Positions 7,827 to 15,289 of a DNA stretch of 15,289 bases are shown piece after piece. The notes below the pieces were generated by a model that was not told where the DNA came from, searched no databases, and worked only from the letters and a program-made list of their open reading frames with translations. The stretch is taken from assembly GCA_036272325.1 (NCBI GenBank), contig DATAYY010000063.1:1-15289 (forward strand). The letters are read 5' to 3'. Position 1 is the stretch's first letter. Each line of letters begins with the position of its first letter. This stretch comes from Schlegelella_A sp036272325. Its GTDB lineage: Bacteria > Pseudomonadota > Gammaproteobacteria > Burkholderiales > Burkholderiaceae_C. The position numbers and the translations under genes were made by a program.

Positions 7827-9293
7827 ATGACGGCGAATCGAAGGTTTCGCGAGCACGCCTTGGCGTGGACGATGCTGGCGTGCGGGCTGCCCGGCCTGGC
7901 CGCGGCAGACGGCGACGACGAGCGGCGCCGGCCCGACCGTGCGCAGATGCACAGCGCCCGCGATGACAGCGGCGTCATGGTCACGATCAGTACGAACGGT
8001 TTCATCGATCGCCGCAACCCGTTCTTCCGCGAGCTGGGCACGAACGAACGAAGCTGTGTCAGCTGCCACCGGCCGGACGAGGGCTGGTCGATGACGCCGA
8101 AAGGGCTGCGCGAGCGATTCGCGCAGACCGATGGCACGGACCCCGTCTTTCGCCCGAACGACGGCGCCGTTTCGCCGCTCGCCGACGTCTCGACGCGGCG
8201 GGCGCGCGAGAAGGCCTACGGCATGCTGCTCGGCAAAGGTCTGATCCGGATCGGCATCGGCATCCCCGCCGGCGCCGAGTTCGAGTTGCTGGCGGTCGAC
8301 GATCCCTATGGATTCGCGAGCGCCGCCGAGCTGTCGCTCTTTCGCCGGCCGCTGGCGTCGACGAACCTGCGCTTCCTGAGCACGGTGATGTGGGACGGGC
8401 GCGAGACCTTCCGCGACGCCACGTCGACCGATTGCCTGTTCGGCACGACGACGTGCTTCGCGTCGCTCCATTTCGACCTCGCCGACCAGGCGAATGCGGC
8501 GACGATGGGGCACGCCCAGGGAACGACGCCGCTCACGACCTCGCAGCGCGACGCGATCGTCGACTTCGAGCTCGGCCTCTTCACCGCGCAGCAGCAGGAC
8601 GATCGTGCCGGCCGGCTCGCGGTCGAGGGCGCCCACGGCGGGCCGACCTTCCTCTCGACCGTCGTCTCCTACTTCGGGATCAACGACACGGTCGCCGGCG
8701 ACTACCGCAGCCACGCCAGCTTCACGCCGACGGTGATGACGCTCTACACCGGCTGGCAGTCGTACGTCGAGGATCACCTGAACCCGGATCCCGAGCGGCG
8801 CGACCGCGGCGTCGCCGTCGCCCGGCAGGCGATTGCGCGCGGCGAGGCGCTCTTCAACGGCAAGCCGATCGTGATCCGCGACGTCAAGGGGCTGAACGAC
8901 GACCTCCATGTCGCTGCCATCCTCGGCACCTGCTCGACCTGCCACAACACGCCGAATGCCGGCGACCATTCGGTGCCGATGCCGCTCGACATCGGCATTG
9001 CCGACGCGAGCCGGCGAACGCCCGACCTGCCGCTCTACACGCTGCGCAACAAGACGACCGGCGCGGCGGTGCAGACGACCGATCCCGGCCGTGCCCTCAT
9101 CACCGGGCGCTGGCAGGACATCGGCCGCTTCAAGGGACCGACGCTGCGCGCGCTCGCCGCGCGGGCGCCGTACTTCCACAACGGCTCGGCGCAAGACCTG
9201 AACGAAGTGGTCAGCTTCTACAACGACCGCTTCGGCATCGGCTTCACGGACCAGGAGCGTGACGACCTGGTCGCATTCCTGAAGGCCCTCTAG
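7827..9293 (+). CDS. Secreted dihaem c-type cytochrome, CcpA/MauG peroxidase superfamily
   Basis: The product has 488 aa. I chose the ATG at 7827 because GGGGAGGAG lies just upstream and because it begins a Sec-type signal peptide (basic start MTANRRFREH, hydrophobic ALAWTMLACGLPGLAAA, cleavage near residue 28). An upstream in-frame start would hide that signal. Two haem-attachment motifs are present, C77VSCH81 and C369STCH373, one per cytochrome domain. The C-terminal segment has the APYFHNGSA motif typical of the second haem domain in bacterial cytochrome c peroxidases and MauG relatives. At 488 aa it is longer than classical CcpA (about 320-350) because of a larger region between the haems, which contains a CLFGTTTC cysteine pair. 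It is probably a periplasmic oxidoreductase; substrate and partner are unknown. A small membrane-protein gene follows 24 bp later, probably in the same transcript. Confidence 0.88.
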   Translation: MTANRRFREHALAWTMLACGLPGLAAADGDDERRRPDRAQMHSARDDSGVMVTISTNGFIDRRNPFFRELGTNERSCVSCHRPDEGWSMTPKGLRERFAQTDGTDPVFRPNDGAVSPLADVSTRRAREKAYGMLLGKGLIRIGIGIPAGAEFELLAVDDPYGFASAAELSLFRRPLASTNLRFLSTVMWDGRETFRDATSTDCLFGTTTCFASLHFDLADQANAATMGHAQGTTPLTTSQRDAIVDFELGLFTAQQQDDRAGRLAVEGAHGGPTFLSTVVSYFGINDTVAGDYRSHASFTPTVMTLYTGWQSYVEDHLNPDPERRDRGVAVARQAIARGEALFNGKPIVIRDVKGLNDDLHVAAILGTCSTCHNTPNAGDHSVPMPLDIGIADASRRTPDLPLYTLRNKTTGAAVQTTDPGRALITGRWQDIGRFKGPTLRALAARAPYFHNGSAQDLNEVVSFYNDRFGIGFTDQERDDLVAFLKAL

Positions 9294-9317
9294 GCCTGTT
9301 TGAAGAAGGAGAGATTC

Positions 9318-9602
9318 ATGACAGCACCATCGAAGTCGCCCGACAAGGGCCGCGGCCGCCAGACGCTTGCTGCCGCCGTGATCGCGGGCGCAGCGGCCGC
9401 GCTCACCGCCGCGGTCGTTCTCAACGAGCATCATCCTGATGTTGCTGCCGTGCAGACCGACCTGTCGGCGCCGCCGGTGGGGTCCGGGGCGACCGACCGC
9501 AGCGGTCCCGCTGGCGCGTCCCGGGATCCATCGTTGCCGGCCGCGGCGGGAGCACTCGAGCGCGATCCCCCTGCTTCGGATCAGGCCGCTCCGACGTTCT
9601 GA
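9318..9602 (+). CDS. Small one-TM protein with HHP motif and C-terminal PTF (paralogue of 13120-13383)
   Basis: The product has 94 aa. The ATG at 9318 is preceded by AAGGAGA at good spacing; a TTG six codons upstream is less likely. Residues 1-15 are basic and Ser/Thr-containing, 16-36 form one hydrophobic Ala-rich helix, H38-H39-P40 follows directly, and the remaining 54 residues are Pro/Ala/Ser/Asp-rich and probably disordered, ending APTF. Topology is likely N-in, C-out, either anchored or with a cleaved signal. A protein encoded at 13120-13383 shares the same plan: basic start, one TM, HHP, low-complexity tail, identical PTF end. I do not recognise a named family. It lies 24 bp after the dihaem cytochrome gene and 89 bp before the ECF sigma gene, so it may belong to either unit. 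Confidence 0.75.
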   Translation: MTAPSKSPDKGRGRQTLAAAVIAGAAAALTAAVVLNEHHPDVAAVQTDLSAPPVGSGATDRSGPAGASRDPSLPAAAGALERDPPASDQAAPTF

Positions 9603-9677
9603 CGAGCGCGTCGCGAACGGGCGCCGTGCAGCGATCGAGTTGGCCTGCCAGTCCCGGCCCGGAAGCGCTTCGGGGCG

Positions 9678-9683
9678 CACAAT
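9678..9683 (+). promoter_or_regulatory. -10-like hexamer just before the ECF sigma gene
   Basis: CACAAT matches TATAAT at four of six positions and ends 8 nt before the sigma-factor ATG. The gene has no Shine-Dalgarno. The placement mirrors that before soeA, ybaK and plsY in this window. No convincing -35 is visible, so this rests on the repeated pattern. Confidence 0.3.
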
Positions 9684-9691
9684 GGCCGGCG

Positions 9692-10269
9692 ATGAACGAC
9701 GCCTTCGAGTCGTCGGCGCCGGCCGGCGCGGCGCCCGGCGTCAGCAAGCCGCCTGGCGCGTCCGCTCCGAGCGATGCTCTCTTCACGTCGCTCTACGGTG
9801 AACTGCACCGGCTCGCCCGACGCGAGGCGGCGCGCGCCGGGCCGGGCGCCGTCCTGAGCCCGACGACGTTGCTGCACGAGGCGTATCTCGACATGTCGCA
9901 ACGCCACGCGCTGGCGTTTCCCGACCGCGCCCGTTTCCTTGCCTATGCGGCGCGTGCGATGCGAACGGTCGTCATCGACCGCGCGCGTGCCGGCGCGGCG
10001 CGAAAGCGCGGCGGCGACCTCGACTTCACGTCGCTCGACACGCAGGCCGCGGAGGCTGTCGCCGAGCCGGCGTCCCTCTCGGACATCGGCAGTGCGCTCG
10101 AAGAGCTCGCCGTGCTCGAGCCCGAGCTCGCCAACGTCGTCGACCTGAAGTTCTTCTGCGGCTTTGCCGTCGCCGAGATCGCCGCGATGCGCGGCGTCTC
10201 GGAGCGAACGGTGCAGCGGCAATGGGAAAAGGCGCGGCTGCTCCTCTATCGCGCTCTCGCGGAGCGGCC

Positions 10270-10273
<4 letters not shown>
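9692..10273 (+). CDS. ECF RNA polymerase sigma factor (TIGR02999 / Sigma70_ECF type)
   Basis: The product has 193 aa from the ATG at 9692, about the usual length for the family; earlier in-frame ATGs would add an atypical N-terminus. After a disordered Ala/Pro stretch (1-25), region 2 runs from about residue 28 (LFTSLYGELHRLARREA, then LSPTTLLHEAYLDM and FLAYAARAMRTVVIDRARA). Region 4 covers the last 60 residues (LEELAVLEPELANVVDLKFF, then AEIAAMRGVSERTVQRQWEK, the DNA-binding helix-turn-helix). There is no Shine-Dalgarno. Its stop overlaps the start of the kinase gene as GTGA. ECF factors of this kind (ECF43-like, as in EcfP/PknT of Vibrio parahaemolyticus) are known to be activated by a neighbouring Ser/Thr kinase instead of by an anti-sigma factor. 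No anti-sigma gene is visible here, which fits that model. Confidence 0.9.
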
Positions 10274-13020
<2,747 letters not shown>

Positions 13021-13061
13021 GGCGACAGGACGCGCACTGGCGAGCGTCCCCAATCCGGAGG

Positions 13062-13089
13062 GTGACGCTTGTCCCGGCGAGGTGTCTGA
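13062..13089 (+). promoter_or_regulatory. ECF-type promoter candidate upstream of the second PTF-peptide gene
   Basis: GTGACGCTT (13062-13070), 14 nt and TCTGA (13085-13089) resemble an ECF promoter layout (compare GGAACTT, about 15-16 nt, TCTGA for sigma-E). Transcription would start near 13095, giving a leader of about 25 nt that keeps the AAGGAG Shine-Dalgarno (13108-13113). It lies just after the kinase gene, so it could be a target of the ECF factor encoded upstream. No equivalent complete motif was found before the cytochrome gene at 7827. The call is by eye. Confidence 0.3.
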
Positions 13090-13102
13090 TGGCGTCGCCA
13101 TC
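13088..13102 (+). repeat. Short hairpin/inverted repeat before the PTF-peptide gene
   Basis: GATGGC (13088-13093) and GCCATC (13097-13102) form a perfect 6-bp inverted repeat around GTC. It overlaps the likely transcription start of the ECF-like promoter candidate and ends 5 nt before the Shine-Dalgarno. It may be an operator or leader hairpin, or chance in this GC-rich sequence. Confidence 0.25.
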
Positions 13103-13119
13103 CGATCAAGGAGATCGCC

Positions 13120-13383
13120 ATGTCAGTCCGCATCGACCCGCACGCCGGCGCCAGCTCGCGCCGGCTCCTGGCCACGCTTGCGATCGCCGCCGTCACTCTT
13201 GGCGGCGGCGTCGCTCTCGGCCACCATCCGCAGGCTGGCAACGCGTCGCAACTCGCCGCCTTCGCCGCACCGCGGGCGACGGAAAGCGTCGCCGTGCCGG
13301 CGCACGACGACTCGGTGCCGGCAGCCGACGACGCCTTGAGCCACGAGCGCGTCCGCGACGACGACCCGACGCCGACGTTCTGA
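13120..13383 (+). CDS. Small one-TM protein with HHP motif and C-terminal PTF (paralogue of 9318-9602)
   Basis: The product has 87 aa. The ATG at 13120 has AAGGAG 6 nt upstream. The N-terminus is short and cytosolic-looking (MSVRIDPHAGASSRR) and is followed by a hydrophobic helix at about residues 16-34. H35-H36-P37 comes next, then an Ala/Asp-rich, probably disordered 50-residue tail that becomes acidic (RVRDDDPTPTF). The order of features and the last three residues match the 94-aa protein at 9318-9602, although overall identity is low. That suggests two diverged copies flanking the sigma/kinase pair. It is transcribed in the same direction as the kinase, 99 bp downstream, possibly from its own ECF-like promoter. 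I do not recognise a family and assign no function. Confidence 0.75.
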   Translation: MSVRIDPHAGASSRRLLATLAIAAVTLGGGVALGHHPQAGNASQLAAFAAPRATESVAVPAHDDSVPAADDALSHERVRDDDPTPTF

Positions 13384-13409
13384 CCGCCTCTCGCCCGGCG
13401 CGGCAGAAT
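13380..13409 (+). promoter_or_regulatory. Weak sigma-70-like promoter candidate for ybaK
   Basis: CTGACC (13380-13385, four of six to TTGACA), an 18-nt spacer and CAGAAT (13404-13409, four of six to TATAAT) lie 12 nt before the ybaK ATG. The -35 overlaps the end of the preceding gene. There is no Shine-Dalgarno between the hexamer and the start, so the transcript would have a leader of only a few nucleotides. Inference only. Confidence 0.3.
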
Positions 13410-13421
13410 CGCGCCGGCCCC

Positions 13422-13910
13422 ATGGCGAAGAAGAACGCGCACGTCAGCGAGACTCCGGCGACGCAGTGGCTGCGTCGCCACGGCGTCGCCTTCAGCGAGC
13501 ACGTCTACGACTACGTCGAGCACGGCGGCACGGCGGAATCGGCGCGTCAGCTCGGTGTCGACGAGCACGCGGTCGTCAAGACGCTGGTGATGCAGAACGA
13601 GAAGCGCGAGCCGCTCGTCGTCCTCATGCACGGTGACCGGCAGGTGAGCACCAAGAGCCTCGCGCGCGCGATCGCCGCCAAGAGCGTCGAGCCCTGCACG
13701 ACCGAGGCGGCCGAGCGCGCGAGCGGCTATCAGATCGGCGGTACGTCCCCGTTCGCGACCAGACAGGCGATGCCGGTCTACGTCGAGTCGACGGTCCTCG
13801 GCCTCGATCGTCTCTACATCAACGGCGGCCGGCGCGGCTACCTGGTCGGCATCGCGCCGGGCGTGCTGACCGGCCTGCTCGGCGCGACGCCGGTGGCGTG
13901 CGCGCTCTGA
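13422..13910 (+). CDS. ybaK: YbaK/EbsC-family Cys-tRNA deacylase
   Basis: The product has 162 aa, the normal length for YbaK. The ATG at 13422 is chosen as the first start after the upstream gene; it lacks a Shine-Dalgarno but has a CAGAAT hexamer 12 nt upstream. YbaK hydrolyses Cys-tRNA(Pro) made in error by prolyl-tRNA synthetase, acting in the cytoplasm. The conserved lysine is visible as K53 in AVVKTLVMQ (K46 in the Haemophilus protein). The family glycine/serine-proline motif appears in GGTSPFATRQ, followed by PVYVESTV. plsY follows after 25 bp. No missing key residue was noticed. Confidence 0.92.
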   Translation: MAKKNAHVSETPATQWLRRHGVAFSEHVYDYVEHGGTAESARQLGVDEHAVVKTLVMQNEKREPLVVLMHGDRQVSTKSLARAIAAKSVEPCTTEAAERASGYQIGGTSPFATRQAMPVYVESTVLGLDRLYINGGRRGYLVGIAPGVLTGLLGATPVACAL

Positions 13911-13921
13911 GCCGGCAGGCG

Positions 13922-13927
13922 CAGAAT
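13922..13927 (+). promoter_or_regulatory. -10-like hexamer just before plsY
   Basis: CAGAAT, in the context GGCGCAGAATCG, ends 8 nt before the plsY ATG. The same short context (GGC-GCAGAATCG) precedes ybaK. No -35 is evident and no Shine-Dalgarno follows. Confidence 0.3.
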
Positions 13928-13935
13928 CGTCGCTC

Positions 13936-14610
13936 ATGTCCGCGCCAACCCTGACGCCGTTCCTGCCCGTCCTCGCCGCGCTCGCCGCGTACCTGATCGG
14001 CTCGCTGTCGTTCGCCGTCATCGTCAGCAGGGCCATGGGGTTGAGCGATCCGCGCACCTACGGCTCGGGCAATCCGGGCGCGACCAACGTGCTGCGTTCG
14101 GGCAGCAAGGCGGCCGCCCTCCTCACGCTCGCCCTCGACGCCCTGAAGGGCTATGTGCCGGTCGCGCTCGCGGTCCGCTTCGGCCACGCGCACGGTCTCG
14201 GCGAAGGCACGGTCGCACTGGTCGCGCTCGCCGCCTTCCTCGGCCATCTGTTCCCGGTGTACTTCCGTTTCCGCGGCGGCAAGGGGGTCGCGACCGCGGC
14301 CGGCACGCTGCTCGGCATCGACCCGCTGCTCGGCGCTGCGACGCTCGCGACCTGGATCATCATCGCCGCGTTCTTCCGCTACTCGTCGCTGGCGTCGATC
14401 GTCGCCGCGGTGTTCGCGCCGTTCTGGCAATTGCTGACCGATGGTGCCGGACCGATCGCGTTCGCGCTCATCGCGATGGGCCTGCTGCTGATCTGGCGCC
14501 ACGAAGCCAACATCAAGCGCCTCTTCGCCGGCACCGAAAGCCGGCTCGGCGGCAACGGCCCGGCCGGGGCGCCGCCGGCGAGGAAGGGCCGGCGCGCTGC
14601 GCGTCATTGA
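13936..14610 (+). CDS. plsY: PlsY acyl-phosphate:glycerol-3-phosphate acyltransferase
   Basis: The product has 224 aa from the ATG at 13936. PlsY is an inner-membrane enzyme that transfers the acyl group from acyl-phosphate (made by PlsX) to glycerol-3-phosphate, the first step of phospholipid synthesis in most bacteria. The three family motifs are present: GSGNPGATN (about residues 43-51), the glycine-rich FRFRGGKGVATAAG loop (about 111-124) and HEANIKRLFAGTE (about 193-205). Several hydrophobic segments lie between them, consistent with the multi-pass fold. The final 20 residues are basic, Pro/Gly/Arg-rich and beyond the conserved domain. It converges on trpS across 42 bp. Confidence 0.95.
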   Translation: MSAPTLTPFLPVLAALAAYLIGSLSFAVIVSRAMGLSDPRTYGSGNPGATNVLRSGSKAAALLTLALDALKGYVPVALAVRFGHAHGLGEGTVALVALAAFLGHLFPVYFRFRGGKGVATAAGTLLGIDPLLGAATLATWIIIAAFFRYSSLASIVAAVFAPFWQLLTDGAGPIAFALIAMGLLLIWRHEANIKRLFAGTESRLGGNGPAGAPPARKGRRAARH

Positions 14611-14652
14611 CGGCAGCGACTTGGCGGGCCGAAACCCGAGGCGCGCGACCCC

Positions 14653-15289
14653 TCAGTAGCTGAGCCCCATCGCGTCGCGGACTTCGCGCATCGTCTCGCG
14701 GGCGACGGTGCGCGCGCGTTCGGTGCCGACCTCGACGATCCAGTGCACGTGCTTCGGGTTCGCGAGGTACGGCTCGGCGCGCTCGCGCCATGGCGCCTGC
14801 TCGCGCAGGATCGCATCGATCACCGGCTGCTTGCAATCGAGGCAGCCGATTGCCGCGGTCGTGCAGCCGCGAACGACCCAGGCCTTCGTTGCCGCATCCG
14901 AATAGACCTGGTGCAGCTGCCAGACCGGGCACTTCTCGGGGTCGCCGGGGTCGCTGCGCCGGACGCGAGCCGGATCGGTCTGCATCTGGCGGATCTTTCT
15001 CGTCACCTCGGCCGGCTCCTCGCGCATCGCGATCGCGTTGCCGTAGCTCTTGCTCATCTTGGTGCCGTCGAGGCCGGGGAGGGTTTTCACCTCGGTGTGC
15101 AGCGCCTGCGGCTCGACCAAGATCGTCTTGCCGGTGCCGCGCAGCTCGCCTTCCAGATGCTCGCGGTCGCTCGCGCCGAGCGACGCACTCGCGGCGATGA
15201 TGGCCCGCCCGCGCTCGAGCGCTTCGGCGTCGCCGTTCTCGCGAAAGGCATGGCGCGCGGCCTCGAAGTCCTTGGCGCGCTCCTTGCCG
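14653..15289 (-). CDS. trpS: Tryptophanyl-tRNA synthetase, C-terminal part (5' end outside window), possible [4Fe-4S] type
   Basis: The frame is open from the right edge of the window to the TGA at 14653-14655, so about 211 C-terminal residues are seen and the start is off-window. It charges tRNA(Trp) in the cytoplasm. The class I KMSKS signature is intact (KMSKSYGNAI), preceded by TEVKTLPGLDG and followed by the region with QMQTDPARVRRSDPGDPEKC. An insertion rich in charged residues precedes KMSKS, as in longer proteobacterial TrpRS forms. Four cysteines are encoded at 14929-14931, 14863-14865, 14842-14844 and 14833-14835, giving C-x21-C-x6-C-x2-C. That is close to the C-x22-C-x6-C-x2-C motif that binds [4Fe-4S] in Thermotoga TrpRS. 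Any TTG near 15120 is internal, not a start. Confidence 0.93.
   Translation of the reverse strand, partial: GKERAKDFEAARHAFRENGDAEALERGRAIIAASASLGASDREHLEGELRGTGKTILVEPQALHTEVKTLPGLDGTKMSKSYGNAIAMREEPAEVTRKIRQMQTDPARVRRSDPGDPEKCPVWQLHQVYSDAATKAWVVRGCTTAAIGCLDCKQPVIDAILREQAPWRERAEPYLANPKHVHWIVEVGTERARTVARETMREVRDAMGLSY

Noticed and set aside
7680..9680. Long minus-strand open frame opposite the cytochrome gene (666 codons)
   Set aside because: Low-complexity Arg-rich translation and no motif, whereas the plus strand encodes a signal peptide and two CxxCH sites.
14625..14638. Terminator hairpin between plsY and trpS (CGGG, 6-nt loop, CCCG)
   Set aside because: Only a 4-bp stem with no U-tract; too weak to call.

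Overview
This is a gene-dense, high-GC chromosomal window that looks like a betaproteobacterium, probably Burkholderiales-like. The assignment is inferred from GC-rich codon use, the types of TrpRS, YbaK and PlsY present, and the gene families; no rRNA or marker search was possible. I see no mobile element, tRNA, rRNA or CRISPR. The longest gap between genes is about 200 bp (7629-7826).

Layout. (1) 1-137: the end of an unidentified small protein, converging on (2) a Tat-exported seven-bladed beta-propeller protein of the Vgb/streptogramin-lyase-like superfamily (168-1160, minus). A strong GC stem lies between the two. (3) Divergent from the propeller, 1215-7628 is a tight four-gene operon in which each gene overlaps the next by 4 bp. 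It encodes a bis-MGD molybdoenzyme with no Tat signal, a four-cluster ferredoxin-like subunit, a DmsC-type membrane anchor and a SulP anion transporter with a STAS domain. The best reading is a cytoplasm-facing SoeABC sulfite dehydrogenase that feeds electrons to the quinone pool, with SulP moving sulfate or a related anion. (4) 7827-9602: a secreted dihaem c-type cytochrome of the CcpA/MauG superfamily followed by a small one-TM protein ending in PTF. (5) 9692-13020: an ECF sigma factor (TIGR02999/Sigma70_ECF type) overlapping by GTGA a receptor-like Ser/Thr kinase with a cytosolic kinase domain, one TM segment and a large TPR region. (6) 13120-13383: a second small one-TM protein, related to the one in (4), also ending in PTF, behind an ECF-like promoter candidate. 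(7) 13422-15289: housekeeping genes ybaK, plsY and, convergent, the 3' part of trpS.

The least described part is regions 4-6. A sigma factor/kinase signalling pair is bracketed by two diverged copies of a tiny membrane protein that share a TM segment, an HHP motif just after it and an identical C-terminal PTF. One copy is paired with an exported dihaem cytochrome. This may be an uncharacterised envelope-signalling module.

Two more points stand out. Four genes without a Shine-Dalgarno sequence have a -10-like hexamer only 7-12 nt before the start codon, which suggests leaderless or near-leaderless mRNAs. The TrpRS fragment carries four cysteines spaced almost exactly as in the [4Fe-4S] TrpRS of Thermotoga.
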